Source: Zerene cesonia (lineage: Eukaryota > Arthropoda > Insecta > Lepidoptera > Pieridae). From it: a stretch of DNA of 64,000 bases. Shown in pieces: positions 46,701-57,746 of this stretch. Each line of letters opens with the position of its first letter. Position 1 is the stretch's first letter. The notes below the pieces were generated by a model, which made no database searches, was not told where the DNA came from, and saw only the letters and a program-made list of their open reading frames with translations. A program made the translations under genes and the position numbers. The stretch is taken from positions 3,162,001 through 3,226,000 of the forward strand of contig NC_052112.1 in the NCBI RefSeq assembly GCF_012273895.1, given 5' to 3'.

Positions 46701-46869
46701 AGAAAATATACCTGCAGCTATTTATTTAAATAATGTTAGAGTCTTGACTGCTCTAGCTACCTATATACCTAAATTATTCGTATTTGTAAGCTTTGGGTCG
46801 TTATCGATAAGGTCAATAAAACCCTACGAAACTTTAAATGGAATCTTAACCACTTACTATTTTCTCACT
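43745..46869. other. AT-rich intergenic DNA
   Basis: ORFs at 44734-44958 and 45827-46024 have only Ile/Lys/Tyr-rich composition expected from AT-rich DNA. Nothing else is recognised. Confidence 0.45.
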
Positions 46870-46990
46870 TTTTCACCGGAAGCCAACCTCCTTTTCGACA
46901 CCCTCTCCCAGTCCTTTCCTCTTTTCCATCTTGTACATCTTAAGAGCGCACTTCCAGAGGCACTAACTTTGTGAATGTTCACGAAACTCC
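46870..46990 (+). repeat. fragment of a C/T-rich dispersed repeat
   Basis: 'ccaacctccttttcgacacc' 'ctctcccagtcctttcctct' and 'ccagaggcactaactttgtg' 'aatgttca' match the C/T tract plus the 'gcctctgcgaatgttcatgg' end (reversed) of the 18341/39190 family. The 98-codon ORF that ends in it is therefore not credible. Confidence 0.55.
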
Positions 46991-47294
46991 AGCCCAGTTT
47001 CAAATAGACAACGGAAGCAACGAATACATTATTATTGATTTTTTTTTTTATCTTAAAAACATTTGTAAAATTTCTTCAAACAAAACCATTTCACCCTTAA
47101 ACTCATAAAAATCAATATAAAAAGACGAAACTAAGCAGGGAGGCAACATCTTTGTAAATCAATCAACATTATAGTGCACTTTGGGTACTTTTCCTCCTAT
47201 TAATGATCATATCGTCTGGTTACATTTCTCTCAACACAAAACACTGTTTTAAAAAGACTTTTAAAATCAGAAACGTTTTAAAATTTCTATTATT

Positions 47295-47430
47295 TTGTAC
47301 TTTATGGGTCAGGAGGGAAGCGCTTGGTTAAGAGCTCTGCTGATGGTAAGTTAAGATGTGGCCAAGATGGAGCGCGCGTCCCTAGAAGATACCGGTACAC
47401 TGTAAGCTTGAAGACCCGCATATTGAAATA
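47295..47430 (+). repeat. dispersed lepidopteran repeat ('gccaagatggagcgcg')
   Basis: 'aagcgcttggttaagagctc' 'tgctgatggtaagttaagat' 'gtggccaagatggagcgcgc' 'gtccctagaagatacc' is a block order I know from lepidopteran interspersed repeats. No ORF. Confidence 0.55.
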
Positions 47431-48680
47431 TTCGTGGAACACAAATTTTGAAAAAAAGAAAATACGTCTATTTATACTAGTTTAATAAACACTATTTTGT
47501 TATAAAAAAGAGCTTAATAAACTTAGTGTGAAACGGTTATCCACTCAGTGTATGAGAGTCTCAGCACATTGAAGGAACTTAGACTCTCCACTGAAATCCA
47601 GTCCATATTCCAGTCCCTTTCGGTTCATAAAAAAACAAGATTTGAAATGCTCATCACATATTAATAGTGATAATACTTGTCCCGACGTTTGATACACTTT
47701 ACAGTACGCCCGGTTTCAGGCAGACACATAGTTTATCCTATTATTCAGATCTCTTCCTCAGTGCTTGGAAAAATCAAAGGAAAGCGTTATTTTTTCTTTA
47801 ATTTAAAAGATAATTTAAACTTGGCGGTAAAGTATTCCAAAGTCTAAAATCAAATTCATAAAATGAAGTTACACTCGAGAATCCGCAAACCTATCCGCAG
47901 TAGGTAATAAGAAGTTTAAAACAGCAAAAAACCGGTCGAACATTTTCCCATTATTCCTAGAACGGGTAAAATTATTCTGGGTTTATTTAAATGTTTTTAC
48001 TATGTAGACCATTTTGCTTTAATAACTTCTGACCCTTAACAATGTTTTTCTATCTTCGTACAAGGTTGAAAGCTCTTTTCTTATTTTACATCTTAAATTG
48101 TTCATTCGATAATTTAGTATTTGTGGAAAAATACAAATAAGGAAATTGTATTTTATTACGCTAAATATAATTAGGTACAAGAGAAACAAGAGAAATCTGT
48201 AAACGTATATTTATTTATTTTATATTGTATTGCACTAATATTTACTCTTCCTATTTTCAGTTATAAAATAGCTGTTTAAAAAGTTCTAATAAAAAATTAC
48301 GCCGATTTTTTTTCTTGTAGTGTGCAAAAAATAGTTATACCCATATCACAGATAATATAATAATATGTCCAGTTTAAAAAATTGCTATAAATATATTTTT
48401 TTTATCTGTCTAGTAGTTTTCCTCTTTTTATAATATAAGTTCACACTAACAAGTTAACAACACATTAAAGTATATAGATAGGTGACTAACTCATACAAAG
48501 ATAAACCAGCATGTAATGTTTACTGAAATTTCATACAAATAACATCACTTTTTGATTTTATACGTTTAGTATAAGTTAGTTTAAATTATAATGATGATCA
48601 CCAAGATCTGAAATAGCTTAATTGTATCAAATCAAAAATTAATCAACTAACTACAACAATTATTATTTTCTCAGCTTTAC
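47431..48680. other. AT-rich intergenic DNA
   Basis: Nothing recognised. Confidence 0.4.
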
Positions 48681-48785
48681 CTGCACCTTATAGCGTATCA
48701 GTACCAACACACGCCGCAAGTATTTCTCATCCCTTGACATCAATCCCTGCGGCTTAAACTTACAACCACCCACCTTACGTAAGTC
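48681..48785 (-). CDS. candidate 105-base internal exon, phase 0-0, unknown gene
   Basis: The minus strand reads 35 codons, starting DLRKVGGCKFKPQGLMSRDE and ending in KYLRRVLVLIRYKVQ, between an acceptor (tatacctttccacaaaaag) and a donor GCAG|GTAAAG. The other two frames contain early stops, so a single frame is favoured. The segment is strongly basic with an amphipathic Leu/Val/Ile end, unlike a random AT-rich frame. GC is well above the flanks. The acceptor has a weak pyrimidine tract, so the 5' edge is uncertain (the frame stays open further upstream). I do not recognise the family. Confidence 0.42.
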
Positions 48786-49084
48786 CTTTTTGTGGAAAGG
48801 TATATAAGTGTCCGTAGTAAATAAAATTAGGATTAATGTCCCCTTTGCATATTAAAATTTAGTTTACTCAACATACGTAACAATGCATTAATGATTATTA
48901 CATATTATGCGTGTACCTATATTGATTTATATTATGTTAATTTATTTAGTATTGATATAATTAATAATTTAAAAATATATGTTAATTGAGTTATATTCAG
49001 TTTATTTTCTTGCTTCTTCATAAATTTCTGTTAATTTTTTTAAGTGTGATTGACATGCACAATGTATGTTTTATGGTTAGACAT
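48786..49084. other. AT-rich intergenic DNA
   Basis: Nothing recognised. Confidence 0.4.
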
Positions 49085-49180
49085 GTTTTTTGTTTGTCTA
49101 TTGTATATGCGTCAATGACGTAAAACCACTGGGCAGATTTTGACAAAATTTTATATGTTGAAGAACTCATATTAGATTGG
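49085..49180 (+). mobile_element. Helitron-like fragment cut off on its right side
   Basis: 'gtttgtctattgtatatgcg' 'tcaatgacgtaaaaccactg' 'ggcagattttgacaaaattt' resembles the middle of the Helitron-like repeats, then stops at a GCC-repeat (49183-49195). The break may be the insertion point of the retroelement that follows. Confidence 0.4.
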
Positions 49181-49611
49181 CCGCCGCCGCCGCGCCACGA
49201 TTGTGAACGGACGTGTTTTCAGTTAGTTATGTTTTAAAAATCTGTTTTAATTAGAAAAATCCTTGTTTGCAACCGTGAGCTCATTCAAAACCTTTATAAG
49301 TAATAAATCTATAGTTAAAAGTAATTATTATAAACCTTTACAGTGGACAGTATTAATAAAAGTGCATTTTAAGTTTAAAATCTGTGACAGTTAATAAACG
49401 TATCTACAGTGCAGTGTGCGATTGACCTTGGATGATCAACGACTAGATTAAAACTGGTTTGATTGCACTGGACAGTACACACGCTAAGTTTTGATATTTC
49501 ACTGCGTTTAACATTGTTGAGATGGTTGAGCACTCTATGACTTCGAATAATCGTTAACAACGACAGCTAGTCCGAGTTCGTATCCGAGTGGTACATACTG
49601 CTGATTCTCAC
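49181..49611 (+). other. possible 5' region of the retroelement
   Basis: Starts with (gcc)4 and runs without a clear ORF to the first N gap. It could be the 5' UTR of the Dong/R4-like element whose C-terminal coding part resumes after the gap. This is inferred from position alone. Confidence 0.25.
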
Positions 49612-50611
49612 NNNNNNNNNNNNNNNNNNNNNNNNNNNNNNNNNNNNNNNNNNNNNNNNNNNNNNNNNNNNNNNNNNNNNNNNNNNNNNNNNNNNNNNNN
49701 NNNNNNNNNNNNNNNNNNNNNNNNNNNNNNNNNNNNNNNNNNNNNNNNNNNNNNNNNNNNNNNNNNNNNNNNNNNNNNNNNNNNNNNNNNNNNNNNNNNN
49801 NNNNNNNNNNNNNNNNNNNNNNNNNNNNNNNNNNNNNNNNNNNNNNNNNNNNNNNNNNNNNNNNNNNNNNNNNNNNNNNNNNNNNNNNNNNNNNNNNNNN
49901 NNNNNNNNNNNNNNNNNNNNNNNNNNNNNNNNNNNNNNNNNNNNNNNNNNNNNNNNNNNNNNNNNNNNNNNNNNNNNNNNNNNNNNNNNNNNNNNNNNNN
50001 NNNNNNNNNNNNNNNNNNNNNNNNNNNNNNNNNNNNNNNNNNNNNNNNNNNNNNNNNNNNNNNNNNNNNNNNNNNNNNNNNNNNNNNNNNNNNNNNNNNN
50101 NNNNNNNNNNNNNNNNNNNNNNNNNNNNNNNNNNNNNNNNNNNNNNNNNNNNNNNNNNNNNNNNNNNNNNNNNNNNNNNNNNNNNNNNNNNNNNNNNNNN
50201 NNNNNNNNNNNNNNNNNNNNNNNNNNNNNNNNNNNNNNNNNNNNNNNNNNNNNNNNNNNNNNNNNNNNNNNNNNNNNNNNNNNNNNNNNNNNNNNNNNNN
50301 NNNNNNNNNNNNNNNNNNNNNNNNNNNNNNNNNNNNNNNNNNNNNNNNNNNNNNNNNNNNNNNNNNNNNNNNNNNNNNNNNNNNNNNNNNNNNNNNNNNN
50401 NNNNNNNNNNNNNNNNNNNNNNNNNNNNNNNNNNNNNNNNNNNNNNNNNNNNNNNNNNNNNNNNNNNNNNNNNNNNNNNNNNNNNNNNNNNNNNNNNNNN
50501 NNNNNNNNNNNNNNNNNNNNNNNNNNNNNNNNNNNNNNNNNNNNNNNNNNNNNNNNNNNNNNNNNNNNNNNNNNNNNNNNNNNNNNNNNNNNNNNNNNNN
50601 NNNNNNNNNNN
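49612..50611. other. assembly gap of exactly 1000 N
   Basis: The round length shows a placeholder. The missing DNA should hold the reverse transcriptase domain of the flanking retroelement, so the true gap may be longer than 1 kb. Confidence 0.97.
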
Positions 50612-51684
50612 GGAAACACCATCCAAGAGCTTGCATTCAACGGCAAATATTACCGCGCAGAGAAGGTGGTAGGGGAATTATTGATATTTTTAACTTACAT
50701 AATAGCCAAATAAAGAATCTTCGTAAATATTTCTATTATAAATCAGATTTATCGACACTCCACTTAGCAATTGTAAGAAATGATAAAAAGCTCACACCAC
50801 TTAACTTACACGATATTAACACCCAAAAAAATGAAGAAATCATAAGTAACCAAATTAAAATAAACGAATGGACCCGTAAGTCTCTACATGGAAGACATCG
50901 CCAAGATTTATGCCAATCAAACGTCGACAAAGTTGCGTCGAACGCGTGGTTAACTCGAGGTGAGTTATTTCCAGAGACTGAGGGTTTCATGATTTCAATT
51001 CAGGACCAGGTTGTCGAGACCAGAAACTATCAAAAGTATATAATGAAAATCTCTAATCTACCGACTGATTTATGTAGACGATGTAACAGTTCATCCGAGA
51101 CCATTCAACATATTACTGGGGCATGTAGATCAATAGTTCAGACCGATTACAAACACAGACATGATCAAGTAGCTAATATAATTCACCAACAACTTGCTAT
51201 CAAATATAAATTAATCCCTTCGACAACTTTTAAACCGTATTATAAATACACTCCTGAGACAATATTAGAAAATAACAATTTTAAACTTTATTACGATAGA
51301 GGTGTACTAACTGACAAAACAATACATTATAATAGACCCGACTTACTACTTATTGATAAAACTAACAAAACAGCAAAAATAATTGATGTAGCTATACCAA
51401 ATACCCACAACATCCACAATACCATTACCGAAAAATTAACGAAATACCTAGAATTAAAAGACGAAATCATTCGCATGTGGCACATCAAAAATGTAGATAT
51501 AGTTCCAATAGTAATTTCAACGACCGGAGTCGTTCCTAAACAATTACATCGGTCATTAGAAGCCTTAAATTTGCCATCGTATACAATTGTTAATATGCAA
51601 AAAGCAGTTATTTTAAATACATGCAGGATAGTCCGAAAGTTCTTACAAACAGACATGTGTAGGGAATCTATTTACTTGGCTTAG
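50612..51684 (+). CDS. Dong/R4-clade non-LTR retrotransposon polyprotein, C-terminal part
   Basis: An open frame of 357 codons runs from the gap to TAG at 51682. It starts in the post-RT thumb region (HHPRACIQRQILPRREGGRG, typical of R2/R4 proteins), includes a CX2CX8HX4C zinc knuckle (CRRCNSSSETIQHITGAC), then a restriction-like endonuclease core (NRPDLLLIDK ... KIIDVAIP, with the PD...D catalytic acidic residues, and a Lys/Tyr-containing helix EKLTKYLEL). The restriction-like nuclease replaces the APE nuclease of most LINEs and nicks the target for target-primed reverse transcription. The reverse transcriptase itself lies in the gap. The visible part has no frameshift or stop, so the copy may be recent. 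The clade call is supported by the (TAA)n 3' junction. Confidence 0.88.
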
Positions 51685-51764
51685 GCCCGTGATAGATCAC
51701 TAACCGGTTAAAACCCGAGATGTATAAAAGTACATGAAAACAAATAAATAATAATAATAATAAT
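51685..51764 (+). mobile_element. retroelement 3' UTR and (TAA)n junction
   Basis: A 3' UTR of only about 60 bases ends in 'gaaaacaaataaataataat' and further aat units to 51764. Dong elements of the R4 clade are known to insert in TAA repeats (established for Bombyx mori), so this is either the target array or element-derived tail. Confidence 0.75.
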
Positions 51765-51824
51765 TCATTTATTCTCTCATCACAAATGTGTATACTTATT
51801 GTTATACTTATTGCTTAATACTAA

Positions 51825-52824
51825 NNNNNNNNNNNNNNNNNNNNNNNNNNNNNNNNNNNNNNNNNNNNNNNNNNNNNNNNNNNNNNNNNNNNNNNNNNNN
51901 NNNNNNNNNNNNNNNNNNNNNNNNNNNNNNNNNNNNNNNNNNNNNNNNNNNNNNNNNNNNNNNNNNNNNNNNNNNNNNNNNNNNNNNNNNNNNNNNNNNN
52001 NNNNNNNNNNNNNNNNNNNNNNNNNNNNNNNNNNNNNNNNNNNNNNNNNNNNNNNNNNNNNNNNNNNNNNNNNNNNNNNNNNNNNNNNNNNNNNNNNNNN
52101 NNNNNNNNNNNNNNNNNNNNNNNNNNNNNNNNNNNNNNNNNNNNNNNNNNNNNNNNNNNNNNNNNNNNNNNNNNNNNNNNNNNNNNNNNNNNNNNNNNNN
52201 NNNNNNNNNNNNNNNNNNNNNNNNNNNNNNNNNNNNNNNNNNNNNNNNNNNNNNNNNNNNNNNNNNNNNNNNNNNNNNNNNNNNNNNNNNNNNNNNNNNN
52301 NNNNNNNNNNNNNNNNNNNNNNNNNNNNNNNNNNNNNNNNNNNNNNNNNNNNNNNNNNNNNNNNNNNNNNNNNNNNNNNNNNNNNNNNNNNNNNNNNNNN
52401 NNNNNNNNNNNNNNNNNNNNNNNNNNNNNNNNNNNNNNNNNNNNNNNNNNNNNNNNNNNNNNNNNNNNNNNNNNNNNNNNNNNNNNNNNNNNNNNNNNNN
52501 NNNNNNNNNNNNNNNNNNNNNNNNNNNNNNNNNNNNNNNNNNNNNNNNNNNNNNNNNNNNNNNNNNNNNNNNNNNNNNNNNNNNNNNNNNNNNNNNNNNN
52601 NNNNNNNNNNNNNNNNNNNNNNNNNNNNNNNNNNNNNNNNNNNNNNNNNNNNNNNNNNNNNNNNNNNNNNNNNNNNNNNNNNNNNNNNNNNNNNNNNNNN
52701 NNNNNNNNNNNNNNNNNNNNNNNNNNNNNNNNNNNNNNNNNNNNNNNNNNNNNNNNNNNNNNNNNNNNNNNNNNNNNNNNNNNNNNNNNNNNNNNNNNNN
52801 NNNNNNNNNNNNNNNNNNNNNNNN
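51825..52824. other. assembly gap of exactly 1000 N
   Basis: Placeholder gap 60 bases after the retroelement 3' junction. Repeat collapse is the likely reason. Confidence 0.97.
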
Positions 52825-52990
52825 CTCTAGTCTCCATATTTATTTATTTTAATCTAAACACCTATCAAGGGATACCATTGCCACGTTTGCCGCTTAGTAA
52901 TAGTGTAGCGTTGCCCGCCCCCCACGTGATCAGATGGTCGATCAGGACGTGTGGTTGGATTTTAGGGGGCTTATTATTATTATTATTATT
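52825..52990 (-). mobile_element. possible 5' end of a second TAA-site retroelement, facing left
   Basis: A (tta)n tract (52971-52990) borders a GC-rich stretch, which read on the minus strand gives (taa)n, 'gccccctaaaatccaacc', about 115 bases of non-coding DNA, then ATG at 52837 opening a frame that enters the gap. This is the order expected of target array, 5' UTR and ORF start. No family sequence is visible, so the call is inference. Confidence 0.35.
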
Positions 52991-53119
52991 CAACTTATAG
53001 ACTACATTTCTTTTGAGCAAATTCATTTTTAGGGTGGCCTATATATCATACCCGTATTCAGGGGATTAAATGTAGAAATATACTTACATCTTACCTCTTC
53101 CTAAATGAAAACCAAGAAT

Positions 53120-53167
53120 TAATAAACGTATAGACCGCGCGAGCGAAGCCGCGGGAAAAAAGCTAGT
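53120..53167 (+). mobile_element. Helitron-like 3' end fragment
   Basis: 'gcgcgagcgaagccgcggga' 'aaaaagctagt': the GC-rich subterminal block and CTAG-T terminus only. Confidence 0.55.
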
Positions 53168-53262
53168 TTAGTAATAAAAGGATAGTATTCCCTAACAGTA
53201 TTGTATTACAATTTGCCTCAACGAGAATTATTCAAAGCGGAATGAATGTTGTATTATAATTT

Positions 53263-53420
53263 ACTAGCTGTGCCCCGCGTTTGCACTAACGTCGGACATA
53301 GTCATATAGCTTTTGGTCTACTGCAATAAATGGGTTTTTCAACACAAATTAATTAAAATTTTTAATTCGAATCAGTAGTTCTTCAGATGAGTGCGTACAA
53401 ACAACAGTCAGCTCTATATT
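53263..53420 (-). mobile_element. Helitron-like repeat, fourth subfamily, reverse copy
   Basis: Begins 'actagctgtgccccgcgttt' and contains 'caataaatgggtttttcaac' and 'gaatcagtagttcttcagat', the reverse of the blocks at 16365-16527. Confidence 0.6.
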
Positions 53421-53829
53421 ACTAGATTAAGGTTGGGATTCCTGCACGGCTTACTAACTAAAACACCAAAGACATTGCCTAGATGCCGGTTTCTTTTCGT
53501 TCTTGTAAAGCTGTGTCTTATGAATTGAATAAATATGTATAAGTTGAATATAGGAATATGTCAGAAATTAATTGAAAAACTAAATGAATTGGCGCACATT
53601 TTTCGTTTCAATTGTCTTTAATTCATTTATATATATTTTTAAGATAAGAAATATTACGATTATAATACTACTATTGTTTAGGGTTTAAAACTTCAATTAA
53701 CTTGAATGGTAGGTGTAGTTAAGTTAAACCCAAACAATTAATGCCTTATGATTAAGAACATATCTGTGAAAGTAATTCTGTATGCCTCTTCTTCGCTCTT
53801 TTACCATTGAAACGCTTAATATAAAAATG
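53421..53829. other. AT-rich intergenic DNA
   Basis: Nothing recognised. Confidence 0.4.
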
Positions 53830-53915
53830 GGTACAAATACAGTTTGAGACCCCAGAAAGGACATAAGATTTATTCCTTGGGCTACGCAGGCGAAACCGCG
53901 GGTGGAACGCAAGCA
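53830..53915 (+). mobile_element. Helitron-like fragment, 3' half
   Basis: 'agtttgagaccccagaaagg' 'acataagatttattcc' and 'ctacgcaggcgaaaccgcgg' 'gtgg' match the second subfamily's 3' half. The 91-codon minus ORF across it is an artefact. Confidence 0.5.
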
Positions 53916-53939
53916 TGAAATAATGAGAGTGTAATATAT

Positions 53940-53982
53940 AACTTCCATTTCATCATATCCTAAATATGCTGAAATGGAAGTT
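53940..53982. repeat. perfect 13-bp inverted repeat, 17-nt loop
   Basis: aacttccatttca (53940-53952) and tgaaatggaagtt (53970-53982) are exact reverse complements, just downstream of a Helitron-like fragment. Confidence 0.7.
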
Positions 53983-54142
53983 CTTTGTAAGCACGTCATT
54001 CAGACCTTCGTCACTAGAAACAGGCTCACGATTACATAGAAACCTTTAGGGAGAGACTTTGATGTCTGTCTATGTGACCCCACCCTAATTCTATAGAAAT
54101 ATATTGCTGATTATCATTAAAGCGAAATTAATTATATTAACA

Positions 54143-54350
54143 TACTAGCTGCACCCCGTGGTTTCACCCGCGTAAGTCGGAATATCAGGATAAAAAGTTG
54201 CATATAATATGTTATTCCAGTTGTCCAGCTATCTACATACCAAATTTTTCGCAATTCGCAAATTGCAATCGGTTCAGTAGTTTTTGCGTGACAGAGCAAC
54301 AAACACACATACATCCTTACAAACTTTCGCATGTGTAATATTAGTAGGAT
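54143..54350 (-). mobile_element. Lep1-type Helitron-like element, reverse, full length
   Basis: From 'tactagctgcaccccgtggt' to 'gtaatattagtaggat', every family block is present in reverse. A short local duplication ('cgcaattcgcaaattgcaat') interrupts the middle. Confidence 0.8.
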
Positions 54351-55444
54351 AGTAGGAAGTAGGACAATATGATGTACGTTAGGATAGTTGTTGAATAACG
54401 AACGAATAGTATGATATTTGTATCACATCTCTATTTTGCAGCTGTGAGACGTAGAGGAATCAATTATCAATAATATATTTTTTAGCTATTGTTTTTGTTA
54501 CATGACCAAATAAATCAATTTATTTTTCACGACATTTCGAATTAAATGGGAGGGTTTAACACTGAACCTCAACAGTATGTATTCTATATTACGACGAAAG
54601 GATAGCTTTCTATGATATTTAAAATAAATAATAACATCGTGTCTATTCACAAATATGAATACGAAATTGGTCCAATAGAAATAATCACATACGGCAACAC
54701 AAAGCAATCTTTGTTTTAACAGAATATATGTATCCCTCGGGACATTTATTCAATATTGGTTACTATATAAAGTTACGTAAAATTCGTATAATGTTCACGT
54801 ATATTATTTTACCATTTCTGGGAAATCTACAAAAAATAATACTGTGATATTAATGTTACACGATATGAGAAAAATATCGCTGGCCTACTGATCTGATTGT
54901 GTTCTGCCGACGTTCTGTTATTCATACAATTAATATTATCTTTACTTGCAATTAGTTATAACAGACCGATATCTGTAAATTAGAAACGTTAAGAAACACT
55001 AGGCTATATACTAGTAAAAAGGCTCGAAATAACATTTAATATAATCTTATTGAGGTATCTATACATATTATTCGTCTTATTAACATATAATATTTATGAT
55101 AATATATTCAAATAAGTTATTTATAACTTATGATTTAATTAATTATAATTAATTTATATTAATTAAACTAGTAAATTTATCTTCAGAATTATAAATATTT
55201 CAGTTTAATTTTATTTTATCTATATTATCTGACTCTCTGACAATAACGTTTGTGGTTTAATCATGCGTTTAATACACAGACCGTTCACTTTAAGATCCCC
55301 TAACCTTGGGAATCGGCCGCATTGCCTACGGTGCTCTACAAACGGCATTATTAGGGATAATCTCTCATTTCCCAATTTTTTAACTTTGTATGTAACTACT
55401 ACAGATAAACAAATATGGGCTGATGATGTTTTACTACAACATTA
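54351..55444. other. AT-rich intergenic DNA
   Basis: AT palindromes such as 'ttaattataattaa' near 55138. The 60-codon ORF at 55263 partly overlaps an upstream SINE-like fragment ('tatgggctgatgatg', about 55414). No gene seen. Confidence 0.4.
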
Positions 55445-55690
55445 GCCTATATTTGGTCCCACTGCAGGGACCTATGACGGTTCATTCAGATCTTAATCCG
55501 TGGTGGATTAATATCAGAACTGGCCAAGTTTAGGTTGGCAGATATGACTTTCGATGGTTGGACGTGCCGGTTTCGTAACGATGTTTCCCGTCATCACTTT
55601 TAGCAGTGATGATGTTGGTAGTGCGCAGTAAATTACATTTTTTTTTTAGAGCGAGCTCGCCTGATTTCGAATTCCCATCTTTTCCTTTTA
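55445..55690 (-). mobile_element. degenerate tRNA-related SINE, reverse
   Basis: 'agcctatatttggtcccact' 'gcagggacc', 'aggttggcagatatgacttt' 'cgatggttggacgtgccggt', 'cacttttagcagtgatgatg' follow the 25104 SINE in reverse. The B box is decayed (agatgggaattcgaaatc on the minus strand) and the A box is not identifiable. An older insertion than the other two. Confidence 0.65.
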
Positions 55691-57680
55691 GTTGATTTCC
55701 TACTTGCATATTATTAAAATAATATAGTTTTGTAAAACTAGGAAGGTGTTGACAAATTTTAAATCAAAATCATGTCTTTTAATAGACTTCACATGTGATA
55801 TTCAATTGCATTTAAATCGCAGTGGGGGGCTAATATTACCACTTTTCCATGACTTATCAATAATTTTCAATTACATAGATTTGCTAATCTGCTGTTGTTT
55901 AGACTAAATAAATTTCTGTTTAGAGCAATGCTGGTAAATGAGACAATCCATAATTTGGTATCCAATTTTGAATTTGTATTTTTCAGGAACTCATATTAGG
56001 TGTGTTTGTCACTTCTATGATATGATATGATAGGGAGCATTGACAATGAAGTCTAAGAAAATTGGTGGCAAAACGGGAATAAGTTTCTTGAAAAACCTCT
56101 TTCCAAAAATATGTTTCATTCGAGAATTATTAAATTATAACCCAAAAACGAGCGTAACTTTTACTTGCGAGACTTTAATAATCTGACAACAACAGATCGC
56201 CAAGCAATAGTGCCAACATAATTAACTTTATAAGAACCTAATGATTTTCATTGAAACAAAAAATCAAGGAAATTTAGATAAGCGTCAAGTATTCGTTAAA
56301 ATAAAAATAAGAAAATAACTTAACTAAGTTTATTTTGATAAATAAATTTGAGTCAACGTAAAAATTGGATAATTATTCACGTAATGCCATTATTCTAATA
56401 TGTATATAAGTTTTACAAAATATGTCTAGAGTTTAAAGTGACTAGCTACTTTTATTTTTCATATTATTTATTTCTTTGATAAAACCTTACTTGCTGTACA
56501 AAACTTTCAGTCCATAAGTGGCAATTTCTGAACTTATGCATTACTGCAATATAATATTCTAAATATTAAGTGAGAACTTAAAATTTCACAGCTTTACCCA
56601 AAGTTTGAGATAAATTCAGCATTGCGTTTAAACTTTCTTTTACAATTTTGAGTGCAAAATGCTCCAAAACAATTTATCATCGTTTATATATCATAACATT
56701 AATATCGCCAGCTCAAAATTATCGTCTCTTTTATTTGAAGGATATTTTATAGGCTTGTAGCAATAAAAACTTCGCTCGCACAACTTTGTGACCACAAAGG
56801 AACGAAATTAATTGCCCGAAAAATGATCGAGATAAGCCGTTGTTGTTGCTTTTGAATCTGCAATATAATTACGGCTATAAATATTTATATTTCCTTACAT
56901 TGAGTTTCAACCATCAAATATCTAAACTTAAATGAAAGTCGGAAACAACTTTTGTGATGATATATTTATAGATTTATCATTCAGTCGCAAACGAAATGAT
57001 CTTAATGAAAAAAGTTATTTTGAAAATTATAAAAGTTTTGCTATGGGCATCATCACTCACTCGTGTCACATTATGGTGACATGTTAGCTTCCAAAAGTAA
57101 CAAGGTTATATGAATTCATCGAATTGTCCCGAGTCTTTCATTATATATAAAACATTATAAATCGTATAAAATATTATATTGTGAGAGGAAGATCATATGT
57201 ATTTAACAGATATTTATAATAAACGGACTATTCTACACTTGGAATAATATTTTTAAATACTCCACGCATAAAGCCGCAGGCAGAAACTAATGAATATTAG
57301 ACGTAATGAAAACGTTTTGTTTACGACAAGTCACTCTTTGCCCATATTTCCAAGACTAAGTTTAAGGGGCTGGGGAAACTAAACTGATTTGAGCAGTCAG
57401 AGGTTTTAAGTAGAAAGGAACATATAAAATGTGTATTTGTGGCTGTAGGAAATATTCTACAACCTCGGATTACGCTTATAGATTTTTTTTTATTTCTCTC
57501 ATATTTTCTGTAGTGACACCTACAATGAAACTACAAAATAACACGGAAAGGGCTATATTTTGTTGTCGCTTCGCAAAATTTTGAATATGAATATAAAAAT
57601 GTATTTGAAAATGGACTGAAACTGGAATTGCATTCGTAGAAGTTTTTACAATTACCATTGACGTTACTCATTCTGCGCAG
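55691..57680. other. AT-rich intergenic DNA
   Basis: Nothing recognised. Confidence 0.4.
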
Positions 57681-57746
57681 AACAAACGAGCGGTGACGAT
57701 GCATTCTCGTAATGCGTCGCGCGTGGGTGCTACGCGAGCGGTTTGA
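57681..57746 (+). CDS. candidate terminal exon in a GC-rich island
   Basis: Acceptor 'gttactcattctgcgcag' ends at 57680. Then 21 codons (including VTMHSRNASRVGATRAV) lead to TGA. The minus strand is also partly open, so strand is uncertain. GC is far above the flanks. No family. Confidence 0.25.
   Translation, partial: NKRAVTMHSRNASRVGATRAV

Noticed and set aside
46678..46974. 98-codon plus-strand ORF
   Set aside because: Its last third is the C/T-rich part of a dispersed repeat and its first part has AT-driven composition.
51327..51656. 109-codon minus-strand ORF
   Set aside because: Shadow of the retroelement endonuclease frame on the other strand.
49535..52852. Long frames of 338-363 codons crossing the first two N gaps on both strands
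   Set aside because: They are open only because N cannot be a stop. Only the plus-strand frame from 50612 to 51684 has real sequence support.
53724..53999. 91-codon minus-strand ORF
   Set aside because: Overlaps a Helitron-like fragment and a hairpin; no coding signal.
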